From assembly GCA_964450755.1 (NCBI GenBank), contig CAYVDJ010000067.1:1-35992 (forward strand): DNA of 35,992 nt, in the 5' to 3' direction. This DNA is from JAADDG01 sp964450755 (GTDB taxonomy: Bacteria; Campylobacterota; Campylobacteria; Campylobacterales; JAADDG01). Below the pieces are notes generated by a model. That model did not search any database. It was not told the DNA's origin and saw only the letters and a program-made list of their open reading frames with translations. The first letter of the stretch is position 1, and each line of letters starts with the position of its first letter. The translations under genes were made by a program, and so were the position numbers. Shown piece by piece: positions 16,546 through 25,431 of this stretch.

Positions 16546-17366
16546 ACCGGTATCCTGTCATTAAAATTATAGTATTCATTGTAGGAGGGATCATAAAGTG
16601 AAGCGGCACGCATACTGTATAGATATTTTGAAAAAGAGGCAAGTTGGAGATTGAAAATCCTAATCATATCCAACATCCACAAAGGAACCTGATTGGGATA
16701 GCATTTTAGTTCAAGAACAACCCTGCTTCCCAAAGTTCTTTCGTTGGAGAAAAAGACACTCTCCTCATCATAGGGTATCATTTTGGCTTTTGGTATCAGA
16801 TCATAAGAATTTCTAAGAGAGTATTTAAGATCAATATCCATCGTAACTCTCGCATATTCATCGATCTCGGACACAAACGCCCTTCTTCTGTACTGGGTAA
16901 AAATTTTGGGAGTTGCCGCATATTTTACAGTTGTAAAATAAAAAAGTTCCTTGTTTGCTCTCTCTTTTTTATCTCCATATTTTTCAAAATCAAACGAAGG
17001 ATCTTCAAAGATAGTCGGCCACTCTTCCTCTTTTAACATGGAACGATATTTATTTACTATATTTGACTGTTTGATTTTTATCTCTAAAAAGTAAGGAGCT
17101 TTTGGTCTCATACCGTAGGATCTGGCTCTTAGATTGAATCTTGGATTTTTACCGTAGAGTCTGTTTTTCAAAAAAAGAAAATTAGGAGTATCAAAATACA
17201 AACTGTTGATGATATAAAAATTATCTTTGGAATTTCTGGAATGAGTATCCAAAGTGCAGTAGATTTTCAGATAATCGCTGATTGGTTCAACAAGTTCATA
17301 AGGAATAAGATATTTCAACTCATAACGATCAAGTTTTGAGATGTATGCTCCACCAAAATTTATCAT
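16542..17366 (-). CDS. VTC-type polyphosphate polymerase domain protein
   Basis: The 274-residue product has the triphosphate tunnel (TTM/VTC) fold that in yeast Vtc4 makes inorganic polyphosphate from ATP. Tunnel residues appear in order: ELKY (16-19), R80 and R82 (NLRARSY), EIKIK (95-99), K106 and R108, QYRRRAF (158-164), RVTMD (173-177), the metal-binding ELK (219-221), and SKY (246-248). All basic and acidic positions expected for catalysis seem present, so an active enzyme is likely. It is soluble, with no signal peptide, so it should work on the cytoplasmic face. It lies 4 bp after the TolC-like gene and overlaps the SPOR gene. Bacterial VTC proteins often neighbour DUF4956, as here, but their biological role is poorly known. 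Confidence 0.85.
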   Translation of the reverse strand: MINFGGAYISKLDRYELKYLIPYELVEPISDYLKIYCTLDTHSRNSKDNFYIINSLYFDTPNFLFLKNRLYGKNPRFNLRARSYGMRPKAPYFLEIKIKQSNIVNKYRSMLKEEEWPTIFEDPSFDFEKYGDKKERANKELFYFTTVKYAATPKIFTQYRRRAFVSEIDEYARVTMDIDLKYSLRNSYDLIPKAKMIPYDEESVFFSNERTLGSRVVLELKCYPNQVPLWMLDMIRIFNLQLASFSKYLYSMRAASLYDPSYNEYYNFNDRIPV

Positions 17367-17370
17367 TTTA

Positions 17371-18552
17371 TCACTTTGCCAAAAGGTTTGTCAGATACAG
17401 AAGTTCGATATAGTTTTTATACAGATCATACTGCGCCAAAAGTTTATCTTTCAGAAAATTTAAATTTTGTTCTTTCAAAGATAAAAGCAAAAGAGGATTT
17501 GCTCCAGGCACTTTTGAATAGGTTTTATAAAAAGTGTCTTTTAACAAAAATGACTCTATCTTTGAAATATATTTACTTAAAAAAATGATATCATCAATTA
17601 TAGAAATAATCTGATTGTTTATCTCCTCCTCTTTGACTGCCGTTTTATTTTTCAGATCAATATATCTTGCCCTGTTTTCCAATGTCTTTAAAGAACCCTC
17701 TTTGAAAAAAGGTATCTCTATTTGCAAAGAGAGGGAAAAAGCTTTTTCTCTTTTTTTGGTTTTATCGTATTCAAAACTTATACGGTTGAGTTTAAGTTTG
17801 TTGTCAAGTTCTTCGAGTATGGCTTTTTGTTTTGAAAGTTTTGCTTTGTAGAGACTATTTTGTATAAAGGCAGAAGAGGGATCATAATGCAAATCTTTTT
17901 TGTACTTTTTAACAAAATCTGATATTTCATCATATTTTAAAATCCAATCTTTTTCAAAAGCCTCTTTTGTCTCCTGTTTGTCAATATCGAGAGTTCTTTT
18001 GATATTTCTTATACTTTTTTGATATACTCTTTTATACTCCATAGCCTTTAATTTAAGTTTTTTCCTTTGATAGGAGATTTTAGAAAGAGCCTCAAAATTA
18101 TCTTCATACACTCTTGTCGCAATTTTGATTTTTTGATTGTTTATCCTAAGAATACGCTCCAAAGTATCATAAAGTCTTTTGTAAAAATATGCATCAAGAA
18201 TGATATAGTAACGAAATTTCAACTCCTCTTCAAAACTCTCCTGATATGAAATATCACTGAAATCCCTTTTAAGTTTAAATATCTCATCTTCTATCTCTAC
18301 GCTTCTTTTTGATTTTGGATATATTTTTATGGAATATTTTGCATCCCTTGGTCTGAGATCATAATATTCACCCTCTATCTCCACTTTATCGATATAACTT
18401 TTTTTATATGAGCTGTTTTCATAAAACTCTTTCTGTTCTTTCAGGTTTTTGATTTTTATATTTTCCTGTGCCGATTCAAGATAGAGAGTTATGATGTCTT
18501 TTGCAAATATTTGAAACGAAAGTATAAGAAAAGAGAAGAGAATTTTTACCAT
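17371..18552 (-). CDS. TolC-like outer membrane efflux family protein (divergent)
   Basis: The 393-residue product has a signal peptide (about 1-17) followed by long amphipathic helices rich in Lys and Glu. Two helical hairpin halves and a GSLKTLENRARYIDLKN segment resemble the outer-membrane factor (TolC/OEP) fold. The sequence is divergent and the assignment leans on its HlyD-like neighbour, with which it overlaps by 7 bp. It is probably a periplasm-spanning channel; a purely periplasmic coiled-coil protein is the alternative. There is no ABC or RND pump gene in the operon. Confidence 0.65.
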   Translation of the reverse strand: MVKILFSFLILSFQIFAKDIITLYLESAQENIKIKNLKEQKEFYENSSYKKSYIDKVEIEGEYYDLRPRDAKYSIKIYPKSKRSVEIEDEIFKLKRDFSDISYQESFEEELKFRYYIILDAYFYKRLYDTLERILRINNQKIKIATRVYEDNFEALSKISYQRKKLKLKAMEYKRVYQKSIRNIKRTLDIDKQETKEAFEKDWILKYDEISDFVKKYKKDLHYDPSSAFIQNSLYKAKLSKQKAILEELDNKLKLNRISFEYDKTKKREKAFSLSLQIEIPFFKEGSLKTLENRARYIDLKNKTAVKEEEINNQIISIIDDIIFLSKYISKIESFLLKDTFYKTYSKVPGANPLLLLSLKEQNLNFLKDKLLAQYDLYKNYIELLYLTNLLAK

Positions 18553-19595
18553 CGAAAAAATTCTTTGATTTTAGAGATATAAAGATCAAGCAGATTCGGA
18601 GGTCTGTCCATATAGACAAAAACTTTCTCTCCAAACAAAAAGCTGTTTTTTGGCATCTCAATCAACACCTCATATCCCCAGACAGGTATATTTTGAAATT
18701 TCGTCAATCTTTTCGGAAATGCCACTATCCGTTTGCCGACACTTTTTACTTTTCCTTTTATATAGCCGAGTTCTCTTTTTGTTTTTGAAACGGAAGAGAC
18801 AAACACCTCTTCTCCCTCTCTAATACGATTTGCCAAATTTTCATGAACATATCCTTTTAAAGTTTTGGGATATTTGTCATAAAAGGTCAAAAGAGGTTTG
18901 AAAGGAGGTATCTCTTCTCCCTGATAATAGTTTACAGAACCTATAATCCCCTCTTTTTTGGCATATATATTTAAATTCGCCTCTTTTTTTGAGAGTAATT
19001 CCTCTTTTTTGAGCAATTTTGATATCTCCTTTGAAATTAACCGGTTATTTAGAACCAACCTCTCTTTTATATTTGCAATTTTAACACTATAACGCTTTTT
19101 AATCAACCTTTTTTTACTCAAAAGAAATCTTATCCCAAGATCCGGTTCACTCTTTTTATAAACAGGATGTTCCAAAACAAAGGCCAAAAGTTTCCTGTTT
19201 TCTCTTTGTTTAAATCTAATCTCCCCTATCTGATAATCAACCAAAGATATCTCTTCACTTCTTTTGACTTTTAACTCTTTTATCTCATTTTTCAGTTTTT
19301 CTTCCTCCAAAACCTTTTTTGCTTTCAGCTTGTTTATCTCATATTTCAAAAGCAGAAGTTCATCACTGAGTTCTTCCTGTGTAACCGTTGCCAAAAGCTC
19401 TCCTTTATCTGTCTCCTGACCTGTTTCGACATAGATATTTTTCAATCTTACAGAATGTGAGAAGTTTATATACTCTTCTGCATTGTCGCAAAGAGCCAAA
19501 AATTTATCTGATTCTCCTTTGTAAAGGATCGTTAAAAAAAACAGAATAACAACCGCAAAACTCCATGCGTTCCAAAGAGCATAGCTTTTTTTCAT
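18546..19595 (-). CDS. HlyD-family periplasmic adaptor (membrane fusion) protein
   Basis: The 349-residue product has a single N-terminal membrane anchor (about 10-27) and a lipoyl half-motif (VRLKNIYVETGQETDKGELLATV) at about 49-71. A long coiled-coil hairpin follows (about 75-215), then the second lipoyl half (NIYAKKEGIIGSV) and a beta-barrel domain (KGYVHENLANRIREGEEVFV). This order is typical of membrane fusion proteins that link an inner-membrane machine to a TolC-type channel. Here the only inner-membrane partner in the operon is the DUF4956 protein, whose gene it overlaps by 4 bp. No transported substrate can be assigned. Confidence 0.85.
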   Translation of the reverse strand: MKKSYALWNAWSFAVVILFFLTILYKGESDKFLALCDNAEEYINFSHSVRLKNIYVETGQETDKGELLATVTQEELSDELLLLKYEINKLKAKKVLEEEKLKNEIKELKVKRSEEISLVDYQIGEIRFKQRENRKLLAFVLEHPVYKKSEPDLGIRFLLSKKRLIKKRYSVKIANIKERLVLNNRLISKEISKLLKKEELLSKKEANLNIYAKKEGIIGSVNYYQGEEIPPFKPLLTFYDKYPKTLKGYVHENLANRIREGEEVFVSSVSKTKRELGYIKGKVKSVGKRIVAFPKRLTKFQNIPVWGYEVLIEMPKNSFLFGEKVFVYMDRPPNLLDLYISKIKEFFRW

Positions 19596-20287
19596 AATTC
19601 GACCGTTGCCTCCTGCATCAAAAAGCTAAGTCCCCGAATCGACTTTACACCTTGAAGTTCATATAAAAACTCATCTTGCCTTACGGATTTTTTGAGCTTA
19701 ATCTGATAGGCATAATCGAGTCTGTTGCCCTGAGACATATCACGAAGAGTAACCAAAGCAAAATTTTTGCAGTATTTTTTTAAAAGTTTTTGAAGTATCT
19801 CTTTGTCATTTTCATTATTTTCAAGACTGAAACGAAGAAGGCCGTCAAAAAAACTGCTCTGTCCAAACGGTGACTGATAAAGCAAAAATGCGGTAAAACA
19901 AAAAGCTATCGTTCCTACAATAGCTATATCATATCCGTTTGTACCACAGGCAACCCCGACAGCCAATGAGGCAAAAACAAAAACAATATCTTTGGCATCT
20001 TTAAAATTTGTACGAAATCTTATCACTGCCATTGCCGCCATGATCCCAAAACCTCTTGCCAGAGAATCTCCCACAGCCTGCATAACCATAGAGGAGGTAA
20101 TTGATATAAGGATAAGAGCCTGAATATAATTTCTTGAATATGAAAGCGCTCTGTAAGTTTTCTCATAGGTAACGGCTATCAAAGTGGACAACACAAATGA
20201 CAAAAGGGCGGAATATACAAGCATAATCAATGTGGTTTCAGTTGTAGCAGTCTGCAATAGTGTAAGATCTAACAATATATCCCCCAA
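19592..20287 (-). CDS. DUF4956 family membrane protein
   Basis: The 231-residue product has four membrane segments in its first 140 residues and a cytoplasmic C-terminal domain of about 90. The conserved ARGFGIMAAMAVIRFRTNFKD block (about residues 77-97) with KDIVFVFASLAVG is the hallmark of DUF4956, which resembles the MgtC membrane domain. The biochemical role is unknown; in many bacteria it is encoded next to VTC polyphosphate polymerases and CotH proteins. It is the first gene of the operon. The start is TTG 20287 or TTG 20275; the latter has GGGGGA just upstream and may be the true one. Confidence 0.82.
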   Translation of the reverse strand: MGDILLDLTLLQTATTETTLIMLVYSALLSFVLSTLIAVTYEKTYRALSYSRNYIQALILISITSSMVMQAVGDSLARGFGIMAAMAVIRFRTNFKDAKDIVFVFASLAVGVACGTNGYDIAIVGTIAFCFTAFLLYQSPFGQSSFFDGLLRFSLENNENDKEILQKLLKKYCKNFALVTLRDMSQGNRLDYAYQIKLKKSVRQDEFLYELQGVKSIRGLSFLMQEATVEL

Positions 20288-20642
20288 TAATCAAATATAT
20301 CTAATATCGTCAGATCGAATTAACTTTTTAAAAGAATAAAACAACTCAAAACCTGTCTATCTGTTCTTAAAAGTGTGTAGTATTATAACATTCTTATTTT
20401 TTTAATCTTGTTTTTGGATTTAATATATCTACAATCAAGTTCAAATGCTTTAAGCATCTATAATTGATAGATAATCAATCATGTCTAATTATTTTCAAGA
20501 ATTTATCTTTTATCAAATATAGTTAATCAGGCTTTAATAACTGATTTTTCAAATTTAATTTTACATTCAATGGAATTTTAATAAAAAATATATTTTTTTT
20601 GTTATAAAATGTTCTACACAGAAATTTAAAAGGAGAAAAAAA
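20288..20642. other. Divergent intergenic regulatory region (355 bp)
   Basis: This A/T-rich gap separates the DUF4956 operon (minus) from the LVIVD/DUF4214 gene (plus). It holds the plus promoter near 20600 and must hold the minus-strand promoter, for which I find no clear box. A short inverted repeat ATTGAT-n5-ATCAAT (20463-20479) could be an operator. No RNA gene or credible small ORF is seen. Confidence 0.5.
20600..20608 (+). promoter_or_regulatory. Extended -10 promoter for the LVIVD/DUF4214 gene
   Basis: TGT-TATAAA (TATAAA at 20603-20608) follows a T-tract and precedes the ATG by 34 bases. A strong Shine-Dalgarno, AAAGGAG at 20628-20634, lies 8 bases before the ATG. Together they suggest high expression of this gene. 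Confidence 0.6.
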
Positions 20643-23240
20643 ATGAAAATTTCTTTTTCAAAAGTATTAATATCTGCCCTTTTAGCAACTAGTATCTCTT
20701 ATGCTGATATTAGTCTTAATAAAACCGGCTATTTTGGTGAAGTTCATTATGATTCCAAAACAAGTGGGGATTATATTTACACTGCTACGAGTACGGGAAT
20801 GGTAGTGCTTGATAAAACAAACTTGGCAGCACCTAAATTTGCATCCAAATATACAACAACCGAGGATGTAAAAGGTATAGATTTAAAAGATTCTACTGCT
20901 CTTTTGGCAGCCGGAAAATCAGGATTACATGTAGTAAATATAAGCGATCCTTTACATCCGGTGGGAGTAGCCATAGATACAAACGGTGAAGCGCTGGATG
21001 TGGCAGTGGACGGAGACTTTGCCTATGTAGCAGACGGTTCTAAAGGTTTAAAAGCATTCTCTCTTTTGGATCCGGCAAATGTTACAAAACTTGGTGAGAT
21101 TGTTACAGGAGGCGAAGCAAGAGCGGTAACAATAGCCTCTGGTTATGCCTATGTGGCAACATCAACAGGAGTTGATGTTATCAATGTTTCAAATCCTGCC
21201 GCTTTGACAAAAGTCAATACCATCAACAACCCAAATGCCAATGATGTTTTTATAAAAAACAATCTTTTATATGTAGCATCAGGAACAGACGGATTGAAAG
21301 TTTATGATATAAGTACTCCTTCTGCTCCTACGGCAGTTGCCGAGAAAAATCAACCTGCGGGAGAACTTGGAAATTCTTTGGGTGTGGCAGTAGAAAATTC
21401 GGTAATCTTTGTAGCCAACGGTATGGCCGGAATAAATACGATAGATGATTCAACCAACGATGAAAAGGCCAATCTCGATACAAGCGGAAGTGCTATGAAA
21501 GTAAATACCTTAAACAGAGAAGGTTTTATAGGTCTTTCAGACGGTGCGGGAGGATTTGATGTTATAGATTACAGAGGTATTACAGATACCAATACTTCAA
21601 ATGATCATCTCTCAATCGGCGCAAGTTATGCAACTGTGGGAATCCCTGAAAAAACGGTTGTAAAAGGAACCAAACTTTATGTTGCCGATCAAGACGGAGG
21701 ACTTCAGATACTAGATATCACAGACCCTGCAAAACCTACAAGAATAGGCGGAGTAGATACCGGAACAAAAGCTGATGCCGTTGCGATAAACGATGATGAG
21801 ACAAAAGCTTATCTGACAGATGAAAATATAGGTTTAATCGTAGTTGATATAAGCGATAAAACAAATCCTACTTTTGATGAAAACAGTATAGTCGTCATTC
21901 CCAAAGCAAAAGATATCAAAGTAAAAGGAAGTTACGCCTATATAGCGGCAAGAGAGACAGGACTTCATATCGTAGATATCAGCAATCCTACAAATATGAT
22001 CACAGTAGGAAGCATAGTAACCGGCGGTAAGGCTGTTGCGGTAGATGTAGCCGGAGATTACGCCTATGTCGCTGATGAAAATGAAACTCTAAAAATCATC
22101 AATATCACAGATCCTGCAAATCCTTCGATAGTGGGAACTTATACTCACGGATATTCCCATGATATCAAAGTTGTCGGAAATTACGCCTATATAGCAAATT
22201 TTTCTTACGGCTTACAGATAGTAGATGTATCAGATCCCGCAAATCCTACACTCAAAGGAACTTATGACTTTGATGACAGCATATCTACCGACCATGCAAG
22301 TGGTATAGATGTAAGCGGCAATTATGCATATCTTGCCTATAACGATCTTGGTGTCAAAATCATAGACATATCAAATCCTGAAAATCCTATAATAGCTGCA
22401 CAAAAAGAGACCGACGGAACTGTTAAAAGAGTAACCGTAAGCGGAGATTATGTATATGCTTCAAATCAGGGAAGAGGTATAGATATCTATTCAACTGCCC
22501 AACTCAATCCTATCCAATCTTTCGTTTCAAGACTGTATAGAAAAATGCTTCATAAAACTTACGATAAAGAGGGACTTGATTATTGGGTAGGAGAGTTAAA
22601 CAACGGAAAAAGCGCTCTTGATATAGCAGAACAGTTCTTCTTTGATGACAGTTTCAGAAATGCAAATTTGAGTGAAGATGAATTTATCACAAGACTTTAC
22701 AACACTTTCCTAGACAGAGAACCTGACGAAGAGGGTTTGAACTATTGGAAAGGTCTAATGGACAATAAAGGATACAGCAAACTTCTTGTTCTGTATGGTT
22801 TTGCATTTTCAGATGAATTTAAAGACCTGGCCGATAAAGCAGGTTTGACTCCTTACAATTCACAAAATCAGCTAAAAGCATTTTTGGAAAGACTTTATGC
22901 TCTTGTTATGAGCAGACCTCAGGATGATTACGGCAAAGCTTTTGATCAGACAGGGCTTGACTATTGGACAGGTGCATTGACTGATAAAACAAAAACAGGT
23001 GGAGATGTTGTAAAAGATTTTTACAATGCAGATGAATTTACCTCCAAAAATCTAAGTGATATAGATTTTATAAGAAACGCCTATTATGCAATCATGGGTA
23101 GAGAACCAGATGCCGACGGTCTAAATTACTGGCTGACCCAAATGGGTAACGGATTGACAAGAAACGGATTGTTGGATCAGTTTATACACTCTGACGAGTT
23201 TCAAAAATATGCCAATGATTACAATATAAAACCGTTTTGA
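20643..23240 (+). CDS. Secreted LVIVD-repeat beta-propeller protein with C-terminal DUF4214
   Basis: The 865-residue product has a Sec signal peptide, probably cut after SYA near residue 22. Residues about 30-615 hold a dozen or more LVIVD repeats of about 40 residues, each with a YAYVAD-type strand, GL-x-I/V-x-DIS/T and NP-x-P-turn elements; these form beta-propellers. Residues about 625-860 carry DUF4214, with four copies of a D-x-x-GL-x-YW helix motif in two pairs. DUF4214 is common in large bacterial surface and exported proteins. It is probably an abundant surface or S-layer-like protein; no enzyme motif is visible. It stands alone, with its own promoter and a strong terminator, divergent from the DUF4956 operon. 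Confidence 0.87.
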   Translation: MKISFSKVLISALLATSISYADISLNKTGYFGEVHYDSKTSGDYIYTATSTGMVVLDKTNLAAPKFASKYTTTEDVKGIDLKDSTALLAAGKSGLHVVNISDPLHPVGVAIDTNGEALDVAVDGDFAYVADGSKGLKAFSLLDPANVTKLGEIVTGGEARAVTIASGYAYVATSTGVDVINVSNPAALTKVNTINNPNANDVFIKNNLLYVASGTDGLKVYDISTPSAPTAVAEKNQPAGELGNSLGVAVENSVIFVANGMAGINTIDDSTNDEKANLDTSGSAMKVNTLNREGFIGLSDGAGGFDVIDYRGITDTNTSNDHLSIGASYATVGIPEKTVVKGTKLYVADQDGGLQILDITDPAKPTRIGGVDTGTKADAVAINDDETKAYLTDENIGLIVVDISDKTNPTFDENSIVVIPKAKDIKVKGSYAYIAARETGLHIVDISNPTNMITVGSIVTGGKAVAVDVAGDYAYVADENETLKIINITDPANPSIVGTYTHGYSHDIKVVGNYAYIANFSYGLQIVDVSDPANPTLKGTYDFDDSISTDHASGIDVSGNYAYLAYNDLGVKIIDISNPENPIIAAQKETDGTVKRVTVSGDYVYASNQGRGIDIYSTAQLNPIQSFVSRLYRKMLHKTYDKEGLDYWVGELNNGKSALDIAEQFFFDDSFRNANLSEDEFITRLYNTFLDREPDEEGLNYWKGLMDNKGYSKLLVLYGFAFSDEFKDLADKAGLTPYNSQNQLKAFLERLYALVMSRPQDDYGKAFDQTGLDYWTGALTDKTKTGGDVVKDFYNADEFTSKNLSDIDFIRNAYYAIMGREPDADGLNYWLTQMGNGLTRNGLLDQFIHSDEFQKYANDYNIKPF

Positions 23241-23250
23241 TACAAAAAAA

Positions 23251-23275
23251 CAAAAAGGAGTTTTTCTCCTTTTTG
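23251..23275. terminator. Intrinsic terminator, probably bidirectional
   Basis: A perfect 10-bp inverted repeat, CAAAAAGGAG and CTCCTTTTTG, encloses a TTTTT loop. On the plus strand the stem ends in a T-run, giving a terminator for the LVIVD gene. The A-run at 23244-23250 gives a U-tract in the other direction for the convergent thioesterase gene, which ends at 23277. Confidence 0.85.
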
Positions 23276-23276
23276 T

Positions 23277-23648
23277 TCAACTTTTAAGCGGATCTAAAAA
23301 ATAATCAGGTATTTTTGATACTTTTTCACCTTTCATACAAACTATTAAAACTTTCATAGAAAAGATCTCTTTTTCTTCTCCCTCTTTGAAAATTACCTGT
23401 TTCAAAACAAATGATGCTTTTTTACTTTCTAATATCCCGGTTTTTACAACGATCACATCACCAAATTTTGCGGGAGAAATAAAATCCGCTTCAACTTTTT
23501 TTACTACAAAATGATAATCTCCAAAAACCGGAGAAAGCCCTTTTTTGAAAAAAAGTTCACTTCTTGCTCTCTCACAAAAATTGAGATATTTTGAATGATA
23601 AACAATACCGCCCAAATCCGTATCTTCATAATAAATTCGTATTTTCAC
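23277..23648 (-). CDS. ybgC: YbgC-like acyl-CoA thioesterase (hotdog fold)
   Basis: The 123-residue product has the 4-hydroxybenzoyl-CoA thioesterase-type hotdog motif YYEDTDLGGIVYHSKYLNF, with the catalytic Asp in EDTD, and the ARSE helix. YbgC enzymes hydrolyse short or acyl-ACP-linked thioesters and are often tied to the Tol-Pal envelope system; no tol genes are nearby here. I choose GTG 23648, which has AAAAGGGG at good spacing and starts the family at KIRIYYED. The in-frame ATG 81 bp upstream would add residues the family lacks and take up most of the gap to the divergent antiporter gene. Confidence 0.88.
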   Translation of the reverse strand: MKIRIYYEDTDLGGIVYHSKYLNFCERARSELFFKKGLSPVFGDYHFVVKKVEADFISPAKFGDVIVVKTGILESKKASFVLKQVIFKEGEEKEIFSMKVLIVCMKGEKVSKIPDYFLDPLKS

Positions 23649-23751
23649 TTTTAAACCCCTTTTTAGATATTTTATCAATATTATCCTGATTCTATACCCT
23701 ATGAGACAAAAATACTCATCAACCCTCACCCTTTATTAAATAAATTTTTTA

Positions 23752-23757
23752 TATAAT
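23752..23757 (+). promoter_or_regulatory. Probable -10 box for the antiporter gene
   Basis: TATAAT lies 28 bases before the ATG at 23786 in an A/T-rich spacer between divergent genes. No convincing -35 or TG extension is seen. Confidence 0.45.
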
Positions 23758-23785
23758 AAATAACTTTTTATCATGAAAGGTTTGT

Positions 23786-25387
23786 ATGCAGATAGTACCT
23801 ATTATACTTTTGACTCTGTTTATTGCTATATCAATCAATATTATTTTAAAAAAATTTCATATTCCCACTATTATAGGTTATATTTTTACCGGTTTAACGA
23901 TAAAATATCTTTTTGGACTTCATGATCTGCAAAGTGATACACTTTTTCATATAGCGGAATTTGGCATAGTTTTTCTGATGTTTACAATAGGTCTTGAGTT
24001 TTCCATCAGACATCTTTGGAGTATGAAAAGAGATGTTTTTGTAAACGGTTTTTTACAGGTATTTGTTACCGGAAATATTTTGGGAGCATTTGCCCATGAA
24101 ATTTTAAAGATAGAGTTGAAAGCTTCTATCGTTATAGGTTTTGCTCTTGCCCTCTCATCTACCGCGATCGTTTTAAAAATATTTAATGAAAACAGAGAGA
24201 TAAACAAAGCTTACGGAAAAAAATCTCTTGGAATACTTCTGTTTCAAGATATAGCGGTTATCCCGATACTTCTTATGATCTCCATTTTTACAAGCAAAGA
24301 CAGCAATATCTCCATGCTTCTTTACAATACACTCATAAGTGCCTTGGCAGTTTTTGGCATACTTTTTATCGTAGGCAAATATTTTATAAACAGATTTTTC
24401 AGTTGGGTTGTTCATACCGATTCTACCGAGATATTTATAAGCACCGTCCTGTTTATCGTGATCGGTTCCTCATTTTTGGCTCACTATTTTGGTTTTTCAT
24501 ACTCTTTGGGAGCTTTCATAGCCGGTATGATGATAGCTGAGAGCAAATTCAAATACCAGATAGAAGCAGATCTTATCCCTTTTCGTGATCTTCTTCTTGG
24601 TGTCTTTTTTATCACGGTTGGAATGCAAATCGATCTTCTTGCGGCAGCAGAAAATATAACATGGATAATCCTGGCACTTTTAGGCATTATGCTGACAAAA
24701 GCAATAGTAATATTTTTGGTGGTTTCCATATTTGATCTAAAAAGAACAGCTTTTAAGACAGCTCTCTCCCTGATGCAGATAGGGGAGTTTGCTTTGGCAA
24801 TCTTCGCACTTGCCCATTCAAATAATCTGATAGATGCCAGAGTCAATCAAATCCTCATACTGACAGTTGTTTTTTCTATGATAATTTCTCCTTTTGTTTT
24901 AAACCATGTCAGGAAAATAGCCGGAATCTTTATCAAAGACAATATCGTTCAACCCCAGATTATTCCAAGCGGTTATCACAACCATATAGTACTTTGCGGT
25001 TACGGACCTTTGGGACAAAAAATAGTAAAAAAGCTGAAAGAACATGAGATAAAATATCTGATTATCGAATATGACCTTGAACTTGTCAAACTCGGAAAAA
25101 GTCAAAATGAGCCTATATATTTTGGGAATGCGGCACAAAAAAGCATTTTAAAGGCGGCAAATATCAAAGAAGCCATGGCAACAATAGTGGCTATGGAAAA
25201 CAAGGAACATATTCGTCTGGTATGTGAAGCTATCTCTTCTCTCAGCCACTATGTAAATACGGTTGTAAAAGTTTCGGATCTGAAAGAAAAAGAGATGTTA
25301 AAAGATCTATATATCAATCATACTATTGTAGAAAGTGAAAAAATGGCAGAAATTTTGGTAAATGAAGCTATGATTTGTAAAATATAA
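23786..25387 (+). CDS. KefB-type cation:proton antiporter with RCK (TrkA-N) domain
   Basis: The 533-residue product has a CPA2 antiporter domain of about 12 membrane segments (residues 1-375), with the HIPTIIGYIFTGL start, LMFTIGLEFS, SSTAIVLKIF and FLAHYFGFSYSLGAFIAGMM. A cytoplasmic RCK domain follows from about 395, with the NAD(H)-binding motif LCGYGPLGQKIVKKL and the acidic end of the second strand (IIEYD). Such proteins exchange K+ or Na+ for H+ under redox or ligand control. Ion selectivity is not readable here. The C-terminus is short, with no TrkA-C domain. The ATG has GAAAGG upstream. Confidence 0.9.
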   Translation: MQIVPIILLTLFIAISINIILKKFHIPTIIGYIFTGLTIKYLFGLHDLQSDTLFHIAEFGIVFLMFTIGLEFSIRHLWSMKRDVFVNGFLQVFVTGNILGAFAHEILKIELKASIVIGFALALSSTAIVLKIFNENREINKAYGKKSLGILLFQDIAVIPILLMISIFTSKDSNISMLLYNTLISALAVFGILFIVGKYFINRFFSWVVHTDSTEIFISTVLFIVIGSSFLAHYFGFSYSLGAFIAGMMIAESKFKYQIEADLIPFRDLLLGVFFITVGMQIDLLAAAENITWIILALLGIMLTKAIVIFLVVSIFDLKRTAFKTALSLMQIGEFALAIFALAHSNNLIDARVNQILILTVVFSMIISPFVLNHVRKIAGIFIKDNIVQPQIIPSGYHNHIVLCGYGPLGQKIVKKLKEHEIKYLIIEYDLELVKLGKSQNEPIYFGNAAQKSILKAANIKEAMATIVAMENKEHIRLVCEAISSLSHYVNTVVKVSDLKEKEMLKDLYINHTIVESEKMAEILVNEAMICKI

Positions 25388-25431
25388 CGCTAAAATAATA
25401 TAGCTCTAAAATTTAAAATAGGATAAAAAAA

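Noticed and set aside
17371..19595. A type I secretion system for the DUF4214 protein
   Set aside because: The adaptor and TolC-like genes are present, but no ABC ATPase is encoded in the operon, and the DUF4214 protein has a Sec signal peptide.
20643..22480. A DNA tandem repeat or CRISPR array
   Set aside because: The periodicity is of protein LVIVD motifs with diverged codons inside one open frame; there are no identical repeats with spacers.
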